From Saccharospirillaceae bacterium (GTDB lineage: Bacteria > Pseudomonadota > Gammaproteobacteria > Pseudomonadales > Oceanobacteraceae): a stretch of DNA of 64,000 nt. Positions 45,950-54,027 of the stretch are shown in pieces; position 1 is the stretch's first letter, and each line of letters starts with the position of its first letter. The translations under genes were made by a program, and so were the position numbers. The notes under the pieces are model-generated. The model searched no databases. It worked only from the letters and a program-made list of their open reading frames with translations, and was not told the DNA's origin. The stretch spans positions 1,364,001-1,428,000 of the forward strand of contig JAKVCS010000003.1 of the NCBI GenBank assembly GCA_022448365.1, read 5' to 3'.

Positions 45950-46384
45950 ATGGCAATTACACAAAATACTTTTGGTAACGACGTAACCAGCGACGATATC
46001 CTCGATACACTGGGATTTTTTGACGACTGGGAAGACCGTTACAAGTACATCATTGATCTGGGAAAACAACTTCCGGCGATGAATGATGACAAAAAGACCG
46101 ATGACTTTCTGCTGCGCGGCTGCCAAAGCCAGGTCTGGATTGATAGTGAAGTGAATGACGGTGTATTGAGCTTTGAAGTTGACTCTGATGCTCACATCGT
46201 GAAAGGTTTATTGTGTGTCGTGCTGGCAGCGTACAATCACAAATCTGCCGCAGATATTATCGCTTTTGACATTGATGCATATTTTGATGACGTCGACCTG
46301 GTGAAACACCTGAGTCCAACCCGCGGGAATGGCTTACGCTCGATGGTTCAGAAAATAAAAGATACGGCACAGCAGAATCTTTAA
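45950..46384 (+). CDS. SufE-family cysteine desulfurase sulfur acceptor
   Basis: A 144-residue SufE/CsdE fold protein that accepts persulfide sulfur from a SufS/CsdA-type cysteine desulfurase for Fe-S cluster assembly. The reactive Cys is in LRGCQSQVWI; FFDDWEDRYKYIIDLGKQLP and HLSPTRGNGLRSMVQKIK are typical. No desulfurase gene is in the window. It lies 12 bp after dapC and is probably co-transcribed. Confidence 0.93.
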   Translation: MAITQNTFGNDVTSDDILDTLGFFDDWEDRYKYIIDLGKQLPAMNDDKKTDDFLLRGCQSQVWIDSEVNDGVLSFEVDSDAHIVKGLLCVVLAAYNHKSAADIIAFDIDAYFDDVDLVKHLSPTRGNGLRSMVQKIKDTAQQNL

Positions 46385-46408
46385 TGCGCTGAAAAACCCG
46401 ATAGCCAA

Positions 46409-46442
46409 CAGTTCTTTGACGCCAAGTGGCGTCAAAGAACTG
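46409..46442. repeat. Perfect 16-bp-arm palindrome after the SufE gene
   Basis: CAGTTCTTTGACGCCA (46409-46424) and TGGCGTCAAAGAACTG (46427-46442) are perfect inverted copies with only two bases between. The stem is followed by no T-run, so it is not a standard terminator; a separate terminator follows 80 bp on. It could be a transcript-end stabiliser, an operator or a remnant of a palindromic repeat element. Confidence 0.75.
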
Positions 46443-46520
46443 CATATTACAACTAAGTTAAAGGACTTATTGTGGTTATCGGCAATTAGCGGTAAATTCT
46501 TATTTCCACTCTATGTTTAG

Positions 46521-46551
46521 ACGGGCGAGCTGTTTTTCGTCCGTTTTTTTT
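46521..46551 (+). terminator. Terminator after dapC-sufE operon
   Basis: ACGG-CGA (46521-46528) pairs with TCG-CCGT (46537-46544) across a one-base mismatch, and eight T follow (46544-46551). Confidence 0.72.
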
Positions 46552-46598
46552 GTCTGTTTAATGACCCTTCGTTTCTTGAAGCATTGTTAAAGATACCA

Positions 46599-47240
46599 TT
46601 AATTGCTGTTACCAATATCCTGCGGATCTTCAATCCCAAGATTATTGGTTAACCAATCATCGCCAGGCGCATAGTGCTCTTCCATGATATCCGGATACTC
46701 TCGTTTCAGCTCCTCGGCCATTTCCTGAATGCCCTGAATTTTATTTCGTGCAAATGCAATCTGCTCATCATCAACACCCTCGCGTTGACCACGTTCAATC
46801 ATTTTTTCCAATTCTGCGATTTTGCTTTTGCTTGCTTCAACATAAGCCCGGTAAACACGCAGCTGCTGGCGTCGTTCGTATTGCTCATACCGCTGCGGGT
46901 CCGCAAGCTCCTCAGCCGATGGTTCTTCGTCACGCTGGCGGGTTCGATTTAATGCTGGCGCTCTGGGATCGCCGTTTTCCACACTATCACGAAACGATGC
47001 AATCGCCTGCTGGTCGAGCTCGATATCTGCGCGAGGCGTGATATCAGATTCCCTGACGGTTGCCGAAACTACTTGAGAGGAAGTAACAGTGTCAGTCTCA
47101 AAAGACAACAGTGGCTCAGCATCTGCGATATTATGGGAAACGTCTGCCCCCAACTGAATCCGAACAAGATCGTCATTATTCAGATTGAAGATTACCAACA
47201 TCACCAGCGCGATGACTAAGACCGCAATCGGCCATTTCAT
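46599..47240 (-). CDS. Hypothetical membrane-anchored coiled-coil protein
   Basis: A 213-residue protein of unknown function. It has one N-terminal helix (residues 4-19, PIAVLVIALVMLVIFN), a polar acidic linker (about 25-100) and a charged helical region (about 108-195, QYERRQQLRVYRAYVEASKSKIAELEKMI) likely to form a coiled coil. Its ATG overlaps the stop of the PpiC-type isomerase, so the two are coupled and probably act together in the envelope. No family was recognised. Confidence 0.75.
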   Translation of the reverse strand: MKWPIAVLVIALVMLVIFNLNNDDLVRIQLGADVSHNIADAEPLLSFETDTVTSSQVVSATVRESDITPRADIELDQQAIASFRDSVENGDPRAPALNRTRQRDEEPSAEELADPQRYEQYERRQQLRVYRAYVEASKSKIAELEKMIERGQREGVDDEQIAFARNKIQGIQEMAEELKREYPDIMEEHYAPGDDWLTNNLGIEDPQDIGNSN

Positions 47241-48604
47241 GGTTTATTCCGACGTTTAAATGCTTGAGGATTAAGGTGCACATCCGCATTGTTGCGCAGT
47301 GTTTTTTGTAATGTATAGAACTCATCCTTCAGCTGTTTTAACGCAATGTCGCGGCTGGCTTCGTAATGTACCGTTGCATCCGTGACATCCAGGTAACCAT
47401 CTTCCCGCTCATCGATGTAGAGAATTTCGTAGACTACTTTGCCATCCCCTTGAGGACTACGAAACGGCATCGATGTTTGCCCTTTTTGGTGAGTAAATGC
47501 GACCGAATGAATCCAGCCCCGGTTGCTGTCTTTCCGAATCAACCAACCCAGATCGCCGGGAATCTTGGCATTTTTATCATCGGCGATGGAGTATCGGGCA
47601 ATGGCATCATCGAAACTCAAACCATGTTCCAGCTCATGCTTTACTTTATCGGCCTGCTCCTGTGTCGCCAGCTGAATATGACGGGCTTTAACTTTTTCAA
47701 CTACCGCAAATTCATCTTTATTCTCGTTATAAAAAGCCAGTACCTGGTCTGATGGCACTTGCTCTGCACGCAGGCGCAGCACCGGGTTATCATCATGGAC
47801 GTCAGCGTATAACCCCATGCTTTGCAGTAACGCCGTTTTATCCTGTTCGTTTGCAACAATTTGCTTTACCGCGGCAACATCTTCCGCGGGACTGTTATTG
47901 TCAGCCCAATTCAATACAAATAGCGAACCGGCACGCTCACGCGCTTCAGCATGCAAATGCTTGAGGTCGGCATTCAGCATCGACAGACGCCCCTGAACAT
48001 TCTGACGACGATAAATATCCCACAGACTCAGGCTGACTTTCTTGTTGCCTAAATCAACCTCGACCACCGGAGTTCGCCGCGCAACTTTTTCCTGCTCTGC
48101 TGTCGCTTCGATATTCACACTGGAGTTCAAAGCGAACAACCTCTGGTATTCCTCGGCAGTCAGCTTGGGGTTAAACGTCAGAATGCCGTCCAGCGACTTT
48201 TCCGGTAACGACTGTATTGCTGCAAACAGCTCTTTTTCATGGGCTTTACGAAGCAATGCAACACTGCGGTCTTCGCGTTGCACCTGACGTAAAAAACCGA
48301 CTTTGTTTTCGTTCTCTAAAAATTCTGCAGGTAAATTCTGACGCGCATAGGCGGCCAGCAAAGCATCGTCAATAATACGCTGCATGGCCTGGGGTGGACT
48401 CACAGGCTGACTCGGATGGTTGTAAGAACGCCAGAAAATTTCGAGTACCGGCGTGCTAAGCGTCAGTTCGCCCATACGCGCAACAATTCGCGGATCGGTG
48501 ATGTCATTATGCACTGCCGATAGCGCCGGAACGGACACTGAGGTCGCGATTATCAGGCTGGCTGCCAAAGATGCCGAGCGGCAAAAGCTCAATAATTTAT
48601 TCAT
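47237..48604 (-). CDS. Periplasmic PpiC-type peptidyl-prolyl cis-trans isomerase
   Basis: A 455-residue exported protein. The signal peptide (about residues 1-30) is followed by a long helical chaperone-like part (about 35-285, AMQRIIDDALLAAYARQNLP). A parvulin domain lies at about 290-400 (VKARHIQLATQEQADKVKHELEHGLSFDDAIARYS, PGDLGWLIRKDS, VAFTHQKGQTSMPFRSPQGD). It resembles SurA/PpiD-like folding factors for secreted proteins, but is not SurA by context. It lies just downstream of a phospholipase-like secreted protein (105 bp, with a terminator between) and may help fold it (inference). Confidence 0.88.
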   Translation of the reverse strand: MNKLLSFCRSASLAASLIIATSVSVPALSAVHNDITDPRIVARMGELTLSTPVLEIFWRSYNHPSQPVSPPQAMQRIIDDALLAAYARQNLPAEFLENENKVGFLRQVQREDRSVALLRKAHEKELFAAIQSLPEKSLDGILTFNPKLTAEEYQRLFALNSSVNIEATAEQEKVARRTPVVEVDLGNKKVSLSLWDIYRRQNVQGRLSMLNADLKHLHAEARERAGSLFVLNWADNNSPAEDVAAVKQIVANEQDKTALLQSMGLYADVHDDNPVLRLRAEQVPSDQVLAFYNENKDEFAVVEKVKARHIQLATQEQADKVKHELEHGLSFDDAIARYSIADDKNAKIPGDLGWLIRKDSNRGWIHSVAFTHQKGQTSMPFRSPQGDGKVVYEILYIDEREDGYLDVTDATVHYEASRDIALKQLKDEFYTLQKTLRNNADVHLNPQAFKRRNKP

Positions 48605-48660
48605 TGTTGCCTCTGAAATAGCGGTGACACGATCATATTGTGTGTTGAAGCCTGTTATAC

Positions 48661-48686
48661 AAAAAAGGCGGACCCGAGTCCGCCTT
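48661..48686 (-). terminator. Terminator after the phospholipase-like gene
   Basis: AAGGCGGAC (48665-48673), loop CCGA, GTCCGCCTT (48678-48686). On the minus strand a T-run follows (A-run 48661-48666). It separates the phospholipase-like gene from the isomerase operon. Confidence 0.87.
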
Positions 48687-48708
48687 CCATACGCAGTTTG
48701 ATATTGAA

Positions 48709-49740
48709 TCAGAAACGTTCAACCGCGTGGTTCAATACATGCACTGTCATGGCAATCGCATGAGGAATGACAATTTGTGCAGTCTCGCTTCGATCGGCAT
48801 CGCTGGTACTGCTGAGGACAATACCACCACGGCTGTATGAAATAGCACCGCCCTCAGTCAGCAGAGGACGAATATCGTTCTGACCTTTAGGAACCGGCGT
48901 GAACGATTTCAGCGCTTCAGTGACAGCATCTGAATCATTCATGTTTTTCTTATCGTAGTTATCCTGAACCCAGGACTCCCAACCACCGTGATTGTGCGCA
49001 GAGGTTGACCAGGTGTGGTGTGGCTGCAATAAGTCAGTTGTGTGCAAAGCAAAACCGAGAGTCTGGGCCGTTGGCTTCTTCAGGAACTGGTTATACCAAT
49101 ACTGACCCAGGTTATCGATTGGTTGGAACGCCGCTTTTTCAAAATCTTCGTAATGACTTTTCGAGGAATGAGTATCCAGGCGGTAATTCTTTTCGGTAAT
49201 TCCATAGGAGTTGTACTCTGAATCCTCGTTACACCAACGCCAGAAGCACCAACCTGTCATACCACCTTTACCATCATCCAGGTGATCACCAACCAGCCAG
49301 GTACCCAACAGTTTATCTTCGGTACCCTTCACAGGAATCTGACTGTTGTTGTAGCCAGGAATATCGTTACCGTGAACATCACCACTGCGGGAGTGGTTCT
49401 GGAAGTGCCACCAGGCGGTGTAGGTTGCAACGAAGCTACCGATACCAAACACCGGAGCCTGAACACAATCGCCGGTTACTGCACCACACAGGTAGGTGTC
49501 TTTAAAATCATCAACATCGTAGGCACCCTGACCTATCGCATCACCGAACTGCTCAACCGTCAGACCGGCTGCTTTAGCCGCCGCTTCCAGCTTGCTAAAG
49601 TTCGTCGTGCCAGGGTTGGCCTTCATGTAAGCAACGGCATCGGTCACGATGCGCTTATGAGTTGGTTGAGTAAATGCATAGCTGTCAATTGAGGCCAGTG
49701 TCAGCATACTACCCATGGCGAGAGTCAGAGAGGTTTTCAT
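48709..49740 (-). CDS. Secreted zinc-dependent phospholipase C / P1 nuclease-like protein
   Basis: A 343-residue exported protein. The signal peptide (about residues 1-22) leaves a mature start FTQPTHKRIVTDAV. Metal-binding-like elements are ALHTTDLLQPHHTWSTSAHNHGGW (about 235-258), DVDDF and HFQNHSRSGDVHGND, matching the zinc phospholipase C / S1-P1 nuclease fold with its HxxxD pattern. Whether it cleaves lipids or nucleic acids cannot be told from sequence. It has its own terminator, and a 256-bp gap lies upstream. Confidence 0.75.
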   Translation of the reverse strand: MKTSLTLAMGSMLTLASIDSYAFTQPTHKRIVTDAVAYMKANPGTTNFSKLEAAAKAAGLTVEQFGDAIGQGAYDVDDFKDTYLCGAVTGDCVQAPVFGIGSFVATYTAWWHFQNHSRSGDVHGNDIPGYNNSQIPVKGTEDKLLGTWLVGDHLDDGKGGMTGWCFWRWCNEDSEYNSYGITEKNYRLDTHSSKSHYEDFEKAAFQPIDNLGQYWYNQFLKKPTAQTLGFALHTTDLLQPHHTWSTSAHNHGGWESWVQDNYDKKNMNDSDAVTEALKSFTPVPKGQNDIRPLLTEGGAISYSRGGIVLSSTSDADRSETAQIVIPHAIAMTVHVLNHAVERF

Positions 49741-49928
49741 TGGCGAGCCACCTGTTATTTATTATCGGATCATTCTTATTTGGCTCAAACGTCAGTAAAT
49801 TTAAGCCATTATTCTTATAAAATGCGGCCGAAGCTTACCGGTTAACGAAATATTACCGCAACAAAAAATTCACAATTGGCTCCCTCTGTCCTGTGAGGCG
49901 CCTTATTTCCAATATTGGATCCGGACAA

Positions 49929-49942
49929 TGTCTTAAAAGACA
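49929..49942. promoter_or_regulatory. Short dyad in the gap before the MarR gene
   Basis: TGTCTT-AA-AAGACA is a perfect 6-bp dyad in the 256-bp region between the phospholipase-like gene and the MarR gene, the right distance for an operator of the divergent pair. No other gene is seen in this gap. Confidence 0.35.
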
Positions 49943-49991
49943 CGAAGGTCTTGTACCCCCCACAGCGCACAATTACTATGCATTCAAATAG

Positions 49992-50003
49992 TTTGCATGC
50001 AAA
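49992..50003. promoter_or_regulatory. Palindrome over the MarR start codon
   Basis: TTTGCATGCAAA is a perfect 12-bp palindrome that contains the ATG at 49997. MarR-family proteins often bind such dyads at their own promoters, so autorepression is possible. Confidence 0.4.
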
Positions 50004-50413
50004 ATGAAATGAAAAACAGCGAATGTATCTTCTACCTGCTCAATAAAACCGCACGCTCTGCCAGTAAATACTGGCAAACTCAGGTGAAAGATCTGAATCT
50101 GACGGCAACCCAGGCAAAAGTGTTGGCATTTATGCAGGACCTCGACAACCCTACGAGCCAACAATTAGCTGACCATTGTGCGCTGGATAATGCCACCCTG
50201 ACCGGTGTAATTGATCGTTTGCTAAAGTTAAAACTGGTTGAACGTCAGCCCAGTGATTCTGACCGCCGGGTGTTGCATATCAACTACAAGCAGCCAGGGC
50301 GCCAGCTGGCCGAACAACTTCAATCGCGCCAACTACCCGCCAACGAAGAATTCTTATCTGCCCTGACAGACGCAGAGCAACAGCAACTCAGACACCTGTT
50401 AAAAAAATTGTGA
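49997..50413 (+). CDS. MarR-family transcriptional regulator
   Basis: A 138-residue winged-helix regulator. The core shows LNLTATQAKVLAFMQDLDNPTSQQLADHCALDNATLTGVIDRLLKLKLVERQPSDSDRRVLHINY, the MarR recognition helix and wing with the DxRR motif. It is the first gene of a pair with a hotdog thioesterase 7 bp downstream. The effector is unknown; MarR proteins next to thioesterases often respond to aromatic or acyl compounds. No ribosome site precedes ATG 49997; an in-frame ATG at 50009 is an alternative. Confidence 0.9.
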   Translation: MQNEMKNSECIFYLLNKTARSASKYWQTQVKDLNLTATQAKVLAFMQDLDNPTSQQLADHCALDNATLTGVIDRLLKLKLVERQPSDSDRRVLHINYKQPGRQLAEQLQSRQLPANEEFLSALTDAEQQQLRHLLKKL

Positions 50414-50420
50414 GACGTAT

Positions 50421-50885
50421 ATGAACAACTCTGATCAGAACGATCACCATTACCGCGCACTGGAAGCAATGTATCAGTGTGCCCCCGTCAACGCGTATTA
50501 CAAACCAGTCATGACCATCACAGAAGCTGAAGCGGAAATCATTATCGATATTCAGCCTTCAATGTTTCACACCGCAGGCGCTACCCATGGCTCGGTGTAT
50601 TTTAAGATGCTTGATGATGCGGCGTTCTTCGCGGCCAACTCTTTAGAAGAAGAGGTGTTTGTATTAACCACATCATTTACCACCTATATCACCCGTCCGA
50701 TAGCCAGCGGTAAAATGATCGCCAGGGGCAAAGTTGTCAATAAGAACAGCAGCCAATGGATTACTGAAGCGGTGGTTTATGACGAGGAAGGACGCGAACT
50801 CGGCCGTGGTAATGGCATATTTGTGCGGTCAAAGATTCAGCTGAATAACACCCGCGGCTATAAAGACTATATGATCGCTCGCTGA
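50421..50885 (+). CDS. PaaI-like hotdog thioesterase
   Basis: A 154-residue single hotdog-domain protein. THGSVYFKMLDDAAFFAAN is the 4HBT/PaaI signature, with Asp in the active helix. VLTTSFTTYITRPIASGKMIARGKVVNKN forms the sheet. It likely hydrolyses an acyl- or aryl-CoA ester; substrate unknown. Translated right after the MarR regulator, whose target it probably is. Confidence 0.88.
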   Translation: MNNSDQNDHHYRALEAMYQCAPVNAYYKPVMTITEAEAEIIIDIQPSMFHTAGATHGSVYFKMLDDAAFFAANSLEEEVFVLTTSFTTYITRPIASGKMIARGKVVNKNSSQWITEAVVYDEEGRELGRGNGIFVRSKIQLNNTRGYKDYMIAR

Positions 50886-50894
50886 ACAGATGAA

Positions 50895-50914
50895 CGGCCC
50901 GGAAATTCGGGCCG
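50895..50914 (+). terminator. Hairpin after the thioesterase gene
   Basis: CGGCCCG (50895-50901), 6-base loop, CGGGCCG (50908-50914). A strong GC stem but no T-run, so termination strength is uncertain. Confidence 0.55.
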
Positions 50915-50928
50915 GACAATCGAGCCAG

Positions 50929-51228
50929 TTAAAACATATAACCAACACGCAAGGTAGCAAGTGCAAGGTTTGGATACTAGGTGAGTACATTCTCCACGCG
51001 TCTTACCGTATCGCGATCACCTTCCGATACCCGCTCCTGAACAGATTGAGTTACTTCACCGGATAGTGGCAACGTCAGAGTTATCCAGTCCACCGCCATA
51101 CTCCAGTTATCAAACTGCCAGTGATTCGAAACGCCCAGTTGCGCCATATGGGTCTCAGCTTCCGTCCCTGAGTTGAGTTAAAGGACAGCAAGATACCTGA
51201 ATTAGCGGTTAATTGCAGAACATAATCA
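50929..51228 (-). pseudogene. Tail of a decayed outer-membrane protein gene
   Basis: Read leftward, the end of an outer-membrane beta-barrel protein is visible: SLSDYVLQLTANSGILLSFN, then GTEAETHMAQLGVSNHWQF, DWITLTLPLSG and a final ALATLRVGYMF with the aromatic C-terminal residue that barrel proteins use. Two lesions break it: a 5-bp tandem duplication GAGTT-GAGTT (51170-51179), whose removal restores the frame, and an in-frame TAG (50977-50979) where Tyr or similar would fit (LT-stop-YPNLAL). The N-terminal part is missing; the remnant starts right against the hemerythrin remnant, so a deletion probably joined them. Confidence 0.72.
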
Positions 51229-51229
51229 C

Positions 51230-51687
51230 TCAGGCTTCTTCAGTCTGACCCAAAATCCAATCGAGCGCGGCGTTAATCCAGCCTTGTTTCTGATTCATCA
51301 CCTTTTTAATCACCGGCACATAATCTACATTTTCATGTTTGCTGCGCTGAATCAGCCACGCTATCAAGGACGCACGGATGCGGCGAGCAACGCACACGGA
51401 TTCTGGCCGCTTAACAAAGAGTCTTCGAGCTTTTTGGTTTTATCTTTGAGACGACGATGGACTTGCGGATGAGCTTCCAGCAGCACGTAACCAGCCTGGT
51501 TCATCAGTTGCTCTTCATAGGCGAAGTGATCCAGGGTGTCGTCTTTCAAACGCTCCATCACATTAAGGATCATCGCTACGTTTCCCAGCCATCCCTGTGG
51601 CTGTTTAGTAATTACCCAGTAGTTTAGGGAGAGGATTGGTGACAATTGACCAGATTCATTCACATACTTTTTGAATGGTCTTCTCAC
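51230..51687 (-). pseudogene. Decayed bacteriohemerythrin-like gene
   Basis: The middle of a hemerythrin fold is readable on the minus strand: DHFAYEEQLMNQAGYVLLEAHPQVH (about 51475-51550), where HFAYEE and EAH supply iron ligands. The frame then breaks around 51365-51430, and the last part continues in another frame (RASLIAWLIQRSKHENVDYVPVIKK, then GWINAALDWILG) to a stop at 51230-51232. The N-terminal DxQH motif of the family is not recognisable, and the ligand His of the usual WLxxHI helix reads Arg-Ser. No intact oxygen/iron-binding protein can be made. Confidence 0.72.
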
Positions 51688-51731
51688 ATTTGACGAATTA
51701 TTCCCGACCAGCCATAAATCGCGGGCAATAA

Positions 51732-51753
51732 AAAACCGGCCAGGGCCGGTTTT
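51732..51753. terminator. Bidirectional terminator after class II fba
   Basis: AAAACCGGC (51732-51740), 4-base loop, GCCGGTTTT (51745-51753), with A-run and T-run on either side, 26 bp after the fba stop. Confidence 0.88.
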
Positions 51754-51778
51754 TCAGAACGATCAGAATTGCCTGACA

Positions 51779-52843
51779 TTAAGCAATTTTCGGATCCAGT
51801 TCACCAGACTGATAACGGTCAAACATCGCATCCAAAGACAGTGCTTTGATCTTCGAGGCGTTACCAGCAGTGCCAAAGGCTTCGTAACGATCAACACAGA
51901 TCTGCGACATCGCCTTAACAGACTGAGCCAGGTATTTACGCGGATCAAACTCACCCGGATTTTCTGCCATAAAGCGACGGATTGCACCAGTAGATGCCAG
52001 ACGAAGGTCCGTATCGATGTTTACTTTGCGAACACCGTGTTTGATGCCTTCAACGATCTGCTCAACCGGCACACCGTACGTTTCAGGAATATCACCACCG
52101 AATTCGTTGATAATCGCCAGCCACTCCTGCGGTACAGACGAAGAACCATGCATCACCAGGTGAGTATCCGGAATGCGCTTGTGGATTTCTTTAATCTGGT
52201 CGATGGCCAGAATGTCACCCGTTGGTGGACGAGTGAACTTATAAGCACCGTGAGAAGTACCGCAAGCAATCGCCAGTGCATCAACACCGGTTTGCTTAAC
52301 GAAGTCAGCGGCTTCTTCCGGATCGGTCAGCATCTGATCATGAGTCAGCGTACCTTCGGCACCCACACCGTCTTCTTCACCAGCCTGACCGGTTTCCAGA
52401 GAACCCAGAACACCCAACTCACCTTCAACAGACACGCCGCAACCGTGTGCCATCTCAACGGTACGTTTCGTCACATCTACATTGTATTCGTAGCTCATTG
52501 GCGTTTTGCCATCTTCCCCCAGCGAGCCATCCATCATGACCGAGCTAAAGCCCAGCTGAATAGAACGCTGACATACCGTCGGAGAAGCACCGTGATCCTG
52601 ATGCATGCACACAGGAATGTGTGGGAATTCTTCAATTGCTGCCAGAATCAGGTGGCGCAGGAATGGAGCACCTGCATACTTACGGGCACCAGCAGAAGCC
52701 TGAACAATAACTGGGGAATCAGTTTTGTCCGCCGCTTCCATAATGGCGCGCATTTGTTCCAGGTTGTTAACGTTAAAAGCAGGCACGCCGTAGCCGAACT
52801 CGGCGGCGTGATCCAGCATCTGACGCATGCTAATCAGGGCCAT
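51779..52843 (-). CDS. fba: Class II fructose-bisphosphate aldolase
   Basis: A 354-residue metal-dependent aldolase cleaving fructose 1,6-bisphosphate to two triose phosphates. [15 protein letters not shown] carries zinc ligands, [18 protein letters not shown] a metal-site segment, and [13 protein letters not shown] and [12 protein letters not shown] bind phosphate and metal. It is of the CbbA-like subgroup by its length and motifs. A candidate promoter (CTGAAA, 17 bp, TACAAT) lies within 50 bp upstream. It is divergent from the class I aldolase and is the last of the epd-pgk-fba set, here separated from pgk by an inserted segment. Confidence 0.97.
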   Translation of the reverse strand: MALISMRQMLDHAAEFGYGVPAFNVNNLEQMRAIMEAADKTDSPVIVQASAGARKYAGAPFLRHLILAAIEEFPHIPVCMHQDHGASPTVCQRSIQLGFSSVMMDGSLGEDGKTPMSYEYNVDVTKRTVEMAHGCGVSVEGELGVLGSLETGQAGEEDGVGAEGTLTHDQMLTDPEEAADFVKQTGVDALAIACGTSHGAYKFTRPPTGDILAIDQIKEIHKRIPDTHLVMHGSSSVPQEWLAIINEFGGDIPETYGVPVEQIVEGIKHGVRKVNIDTDLRLASTGAIRRFMAENPGEFDPRKYLAQSVKAMSQICVDRYEAFGTAGNASKIKALSLDAMFDRYQSGELDPKIA

Positions 52844-52938
52844 TGTATTACCTTGTATTAATAGGGGTTTACAGTTCGGGATATTGTACCACTCAAAGGA
52901 AGACTTTCAGACCCCGAATATCAAACCCCCAAAAAATT

Positions 52939-52957
52939 GAGAATGAGAATTATTCAT
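52939..52957. promoter_or_regulatory. Fur-box-like dyad between the two aldolase genes
   Basis: GAGAATGAGAATTATTCAT matches the Fur consensus GATAATGATAATCATTATC at 13 of 19 positions. The core AATGA...TCATT is a dyad with 6 of 8 base pairs symmetrical. It overlaps a possible class I promoter (TTGAGA 52937-52942; TAGAAT or TTTAAT just after 52957) and lies 93 bp before the class I start and 95 bp from the class II start. Iron-dependent repression of the class I gene is inferred. Confidence 0.6.
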
Positions 52958-53050
52958 TAGAATTTAATGCAAAAAGGCTTAAAAATGCCTACCGGATTCT
53001 CAGGGTTACGGACACCCTAACTTTTAACGATACCTCAGGAGCGTTACACA

Positions 53051-53953
53051 ATGGCCTCATCAGCACAGCAAGCCATGCTGGAAAAAGTCATCCGTCAAAA
53101 TGGATTTGTTGCCGCACTGGATCAAAGTGGTGGCAGCACACCCAAAGCGTTAAAGCTGTATGGTGTTGAAGAGTCGGAATATGATGGCGATGAAGCCATG
53201 TTTGCCAAAGTTCACGAGATGCGCACCCGCATCATCACAGATCCGGCATTTGATGGTCAGCGTGTATTAGGCGCCATTCTGTTTGAGAATACGCTGGATC
53301 GCGACATTGAAGGAAAATCGTCTGCCCACTATTTATGGCAGGTGAAACAGGTTGTGCCGTTTCTGAAAGTAGACAAAGGTCTGGCCGATGAAGCCGACGG
53401 CGTTCAGCTGATGAAGCTTATGCCAGAGCTGGATCAACTGTTGGCCAAAGCCAACACTCAGGATGTATTTGGTACCAAAACGCGCTCTGTAATCAAACAC
53501 GCCAATGCCGAGGGTGTCAAAGCAGTCGTCGCGCAACAGTTTGAAGTAGCAAAACAAATCACCGCTGCGGGCCTGGTGCCGATTATCGAACCGGAAGTCG
53601 ATATCAACTGCCCAGAAAAAGCCGAAGCGGAAGCACTGCTGAAACAAGCGTTACTGGACAACCTACAGCAGCTTAACGCAGATCAGAAAGTGATGTTGAA
53701 GGTCACCCTGCCTGAACAGCCTAACTTCTATAACGAGTGCATCGAGCAGGCGAACGTCATTAAAGTCGTTGCACTCTCCGGTGGTTACAGCCGTGACGAA
53801 TCCAATACTCGCCTGAGCAATAACTCAGGCATGATTGCCAGCTTCTCCCGCGCATTAACTCAGGGGCTTTCTGCTCAACAAAACGATGCGGATTTTAACA
53901 ACACGCTGAACAAGACCATCGAATCGATTTATCAGGCTTCCATCGCCGGTTGA
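53051..53953 (+). CDS. fda: Class I fructose-bisphosphate aldolase
   Basis: A 300-residue metal-independent aldolase of the Staphylococcus Fda type. FVAALDQSGGSTPKALKLYGV, GAILFENTLDRDIEG, VVPFLKVDKGLADEADGVQLMK, GLVPIIEPEVDIN and VVALSGGYSRDESN are all close to that group from memory. The Schiff-base Lys is predicted at residue 217 (VMLKVTLPEQ). It catalyses the same step as the divergent class II enzyme without needing a metal. The start has AGGAG 10 bases upstream. A 90-bp leader with two small hairpins and the Fur-like site precede it. Ends at a strong terminator. Confidence 0.95.
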   Translation: MASSAQQAMLEKVIRQNGFVAALDQSGGSTPKALKLYGVEESEYDGDEAMFAKVHEMRTRIITDPAFDGQRVLGAILFENTLDRDIEGKSSAHYLWQVKQVVPFLKVDKGLADEADGVQLMKLMPELDQLLAKANTQDVFGTKTRSVIKHANAEGVKAVVAQQFEVAKQITAAGLVPIIEPEVDINCPEKAEAEALLKQALLDNLQQLNADQKVMLKVTLPEQPNFYNECIEQANVIKVVALSGGYSRDESNTRLSNNSGMIASFSRALTQGLSAQQNDADFNNTLNKTIESIYQASIAG

Positions 53954-53973
53954 TTCTCGTCTGATTCGTGTAT

Positions 53974-54014
53974 AAAAAACGCCGTACAGAAGATTCTCTG
54001 TACGGCGTTTTTTA
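53974..54014 (+). terminator. Terminator after the class I aldolase
   Basis: A 15-bp stem from 53976-53990 pairs perfectly with 53997-54011 around a 6-base loop (core CGCCGTACAGA / TCTGTACGGCG), followed by a T-run. Its symmetry also serves the leftward small lipoprotein gene. Confidence 0.92.
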
Positions 54015-54027
54015 TTCATTTTGTTGC

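Noticed and set aside
51671-52861. Long open frame (396 codons) on the plus strand across the class II aldolase
   Set aside because: It is antisense to fba, which has full family motifs; the translated product is Arg/His/Thr-rich without any domain.
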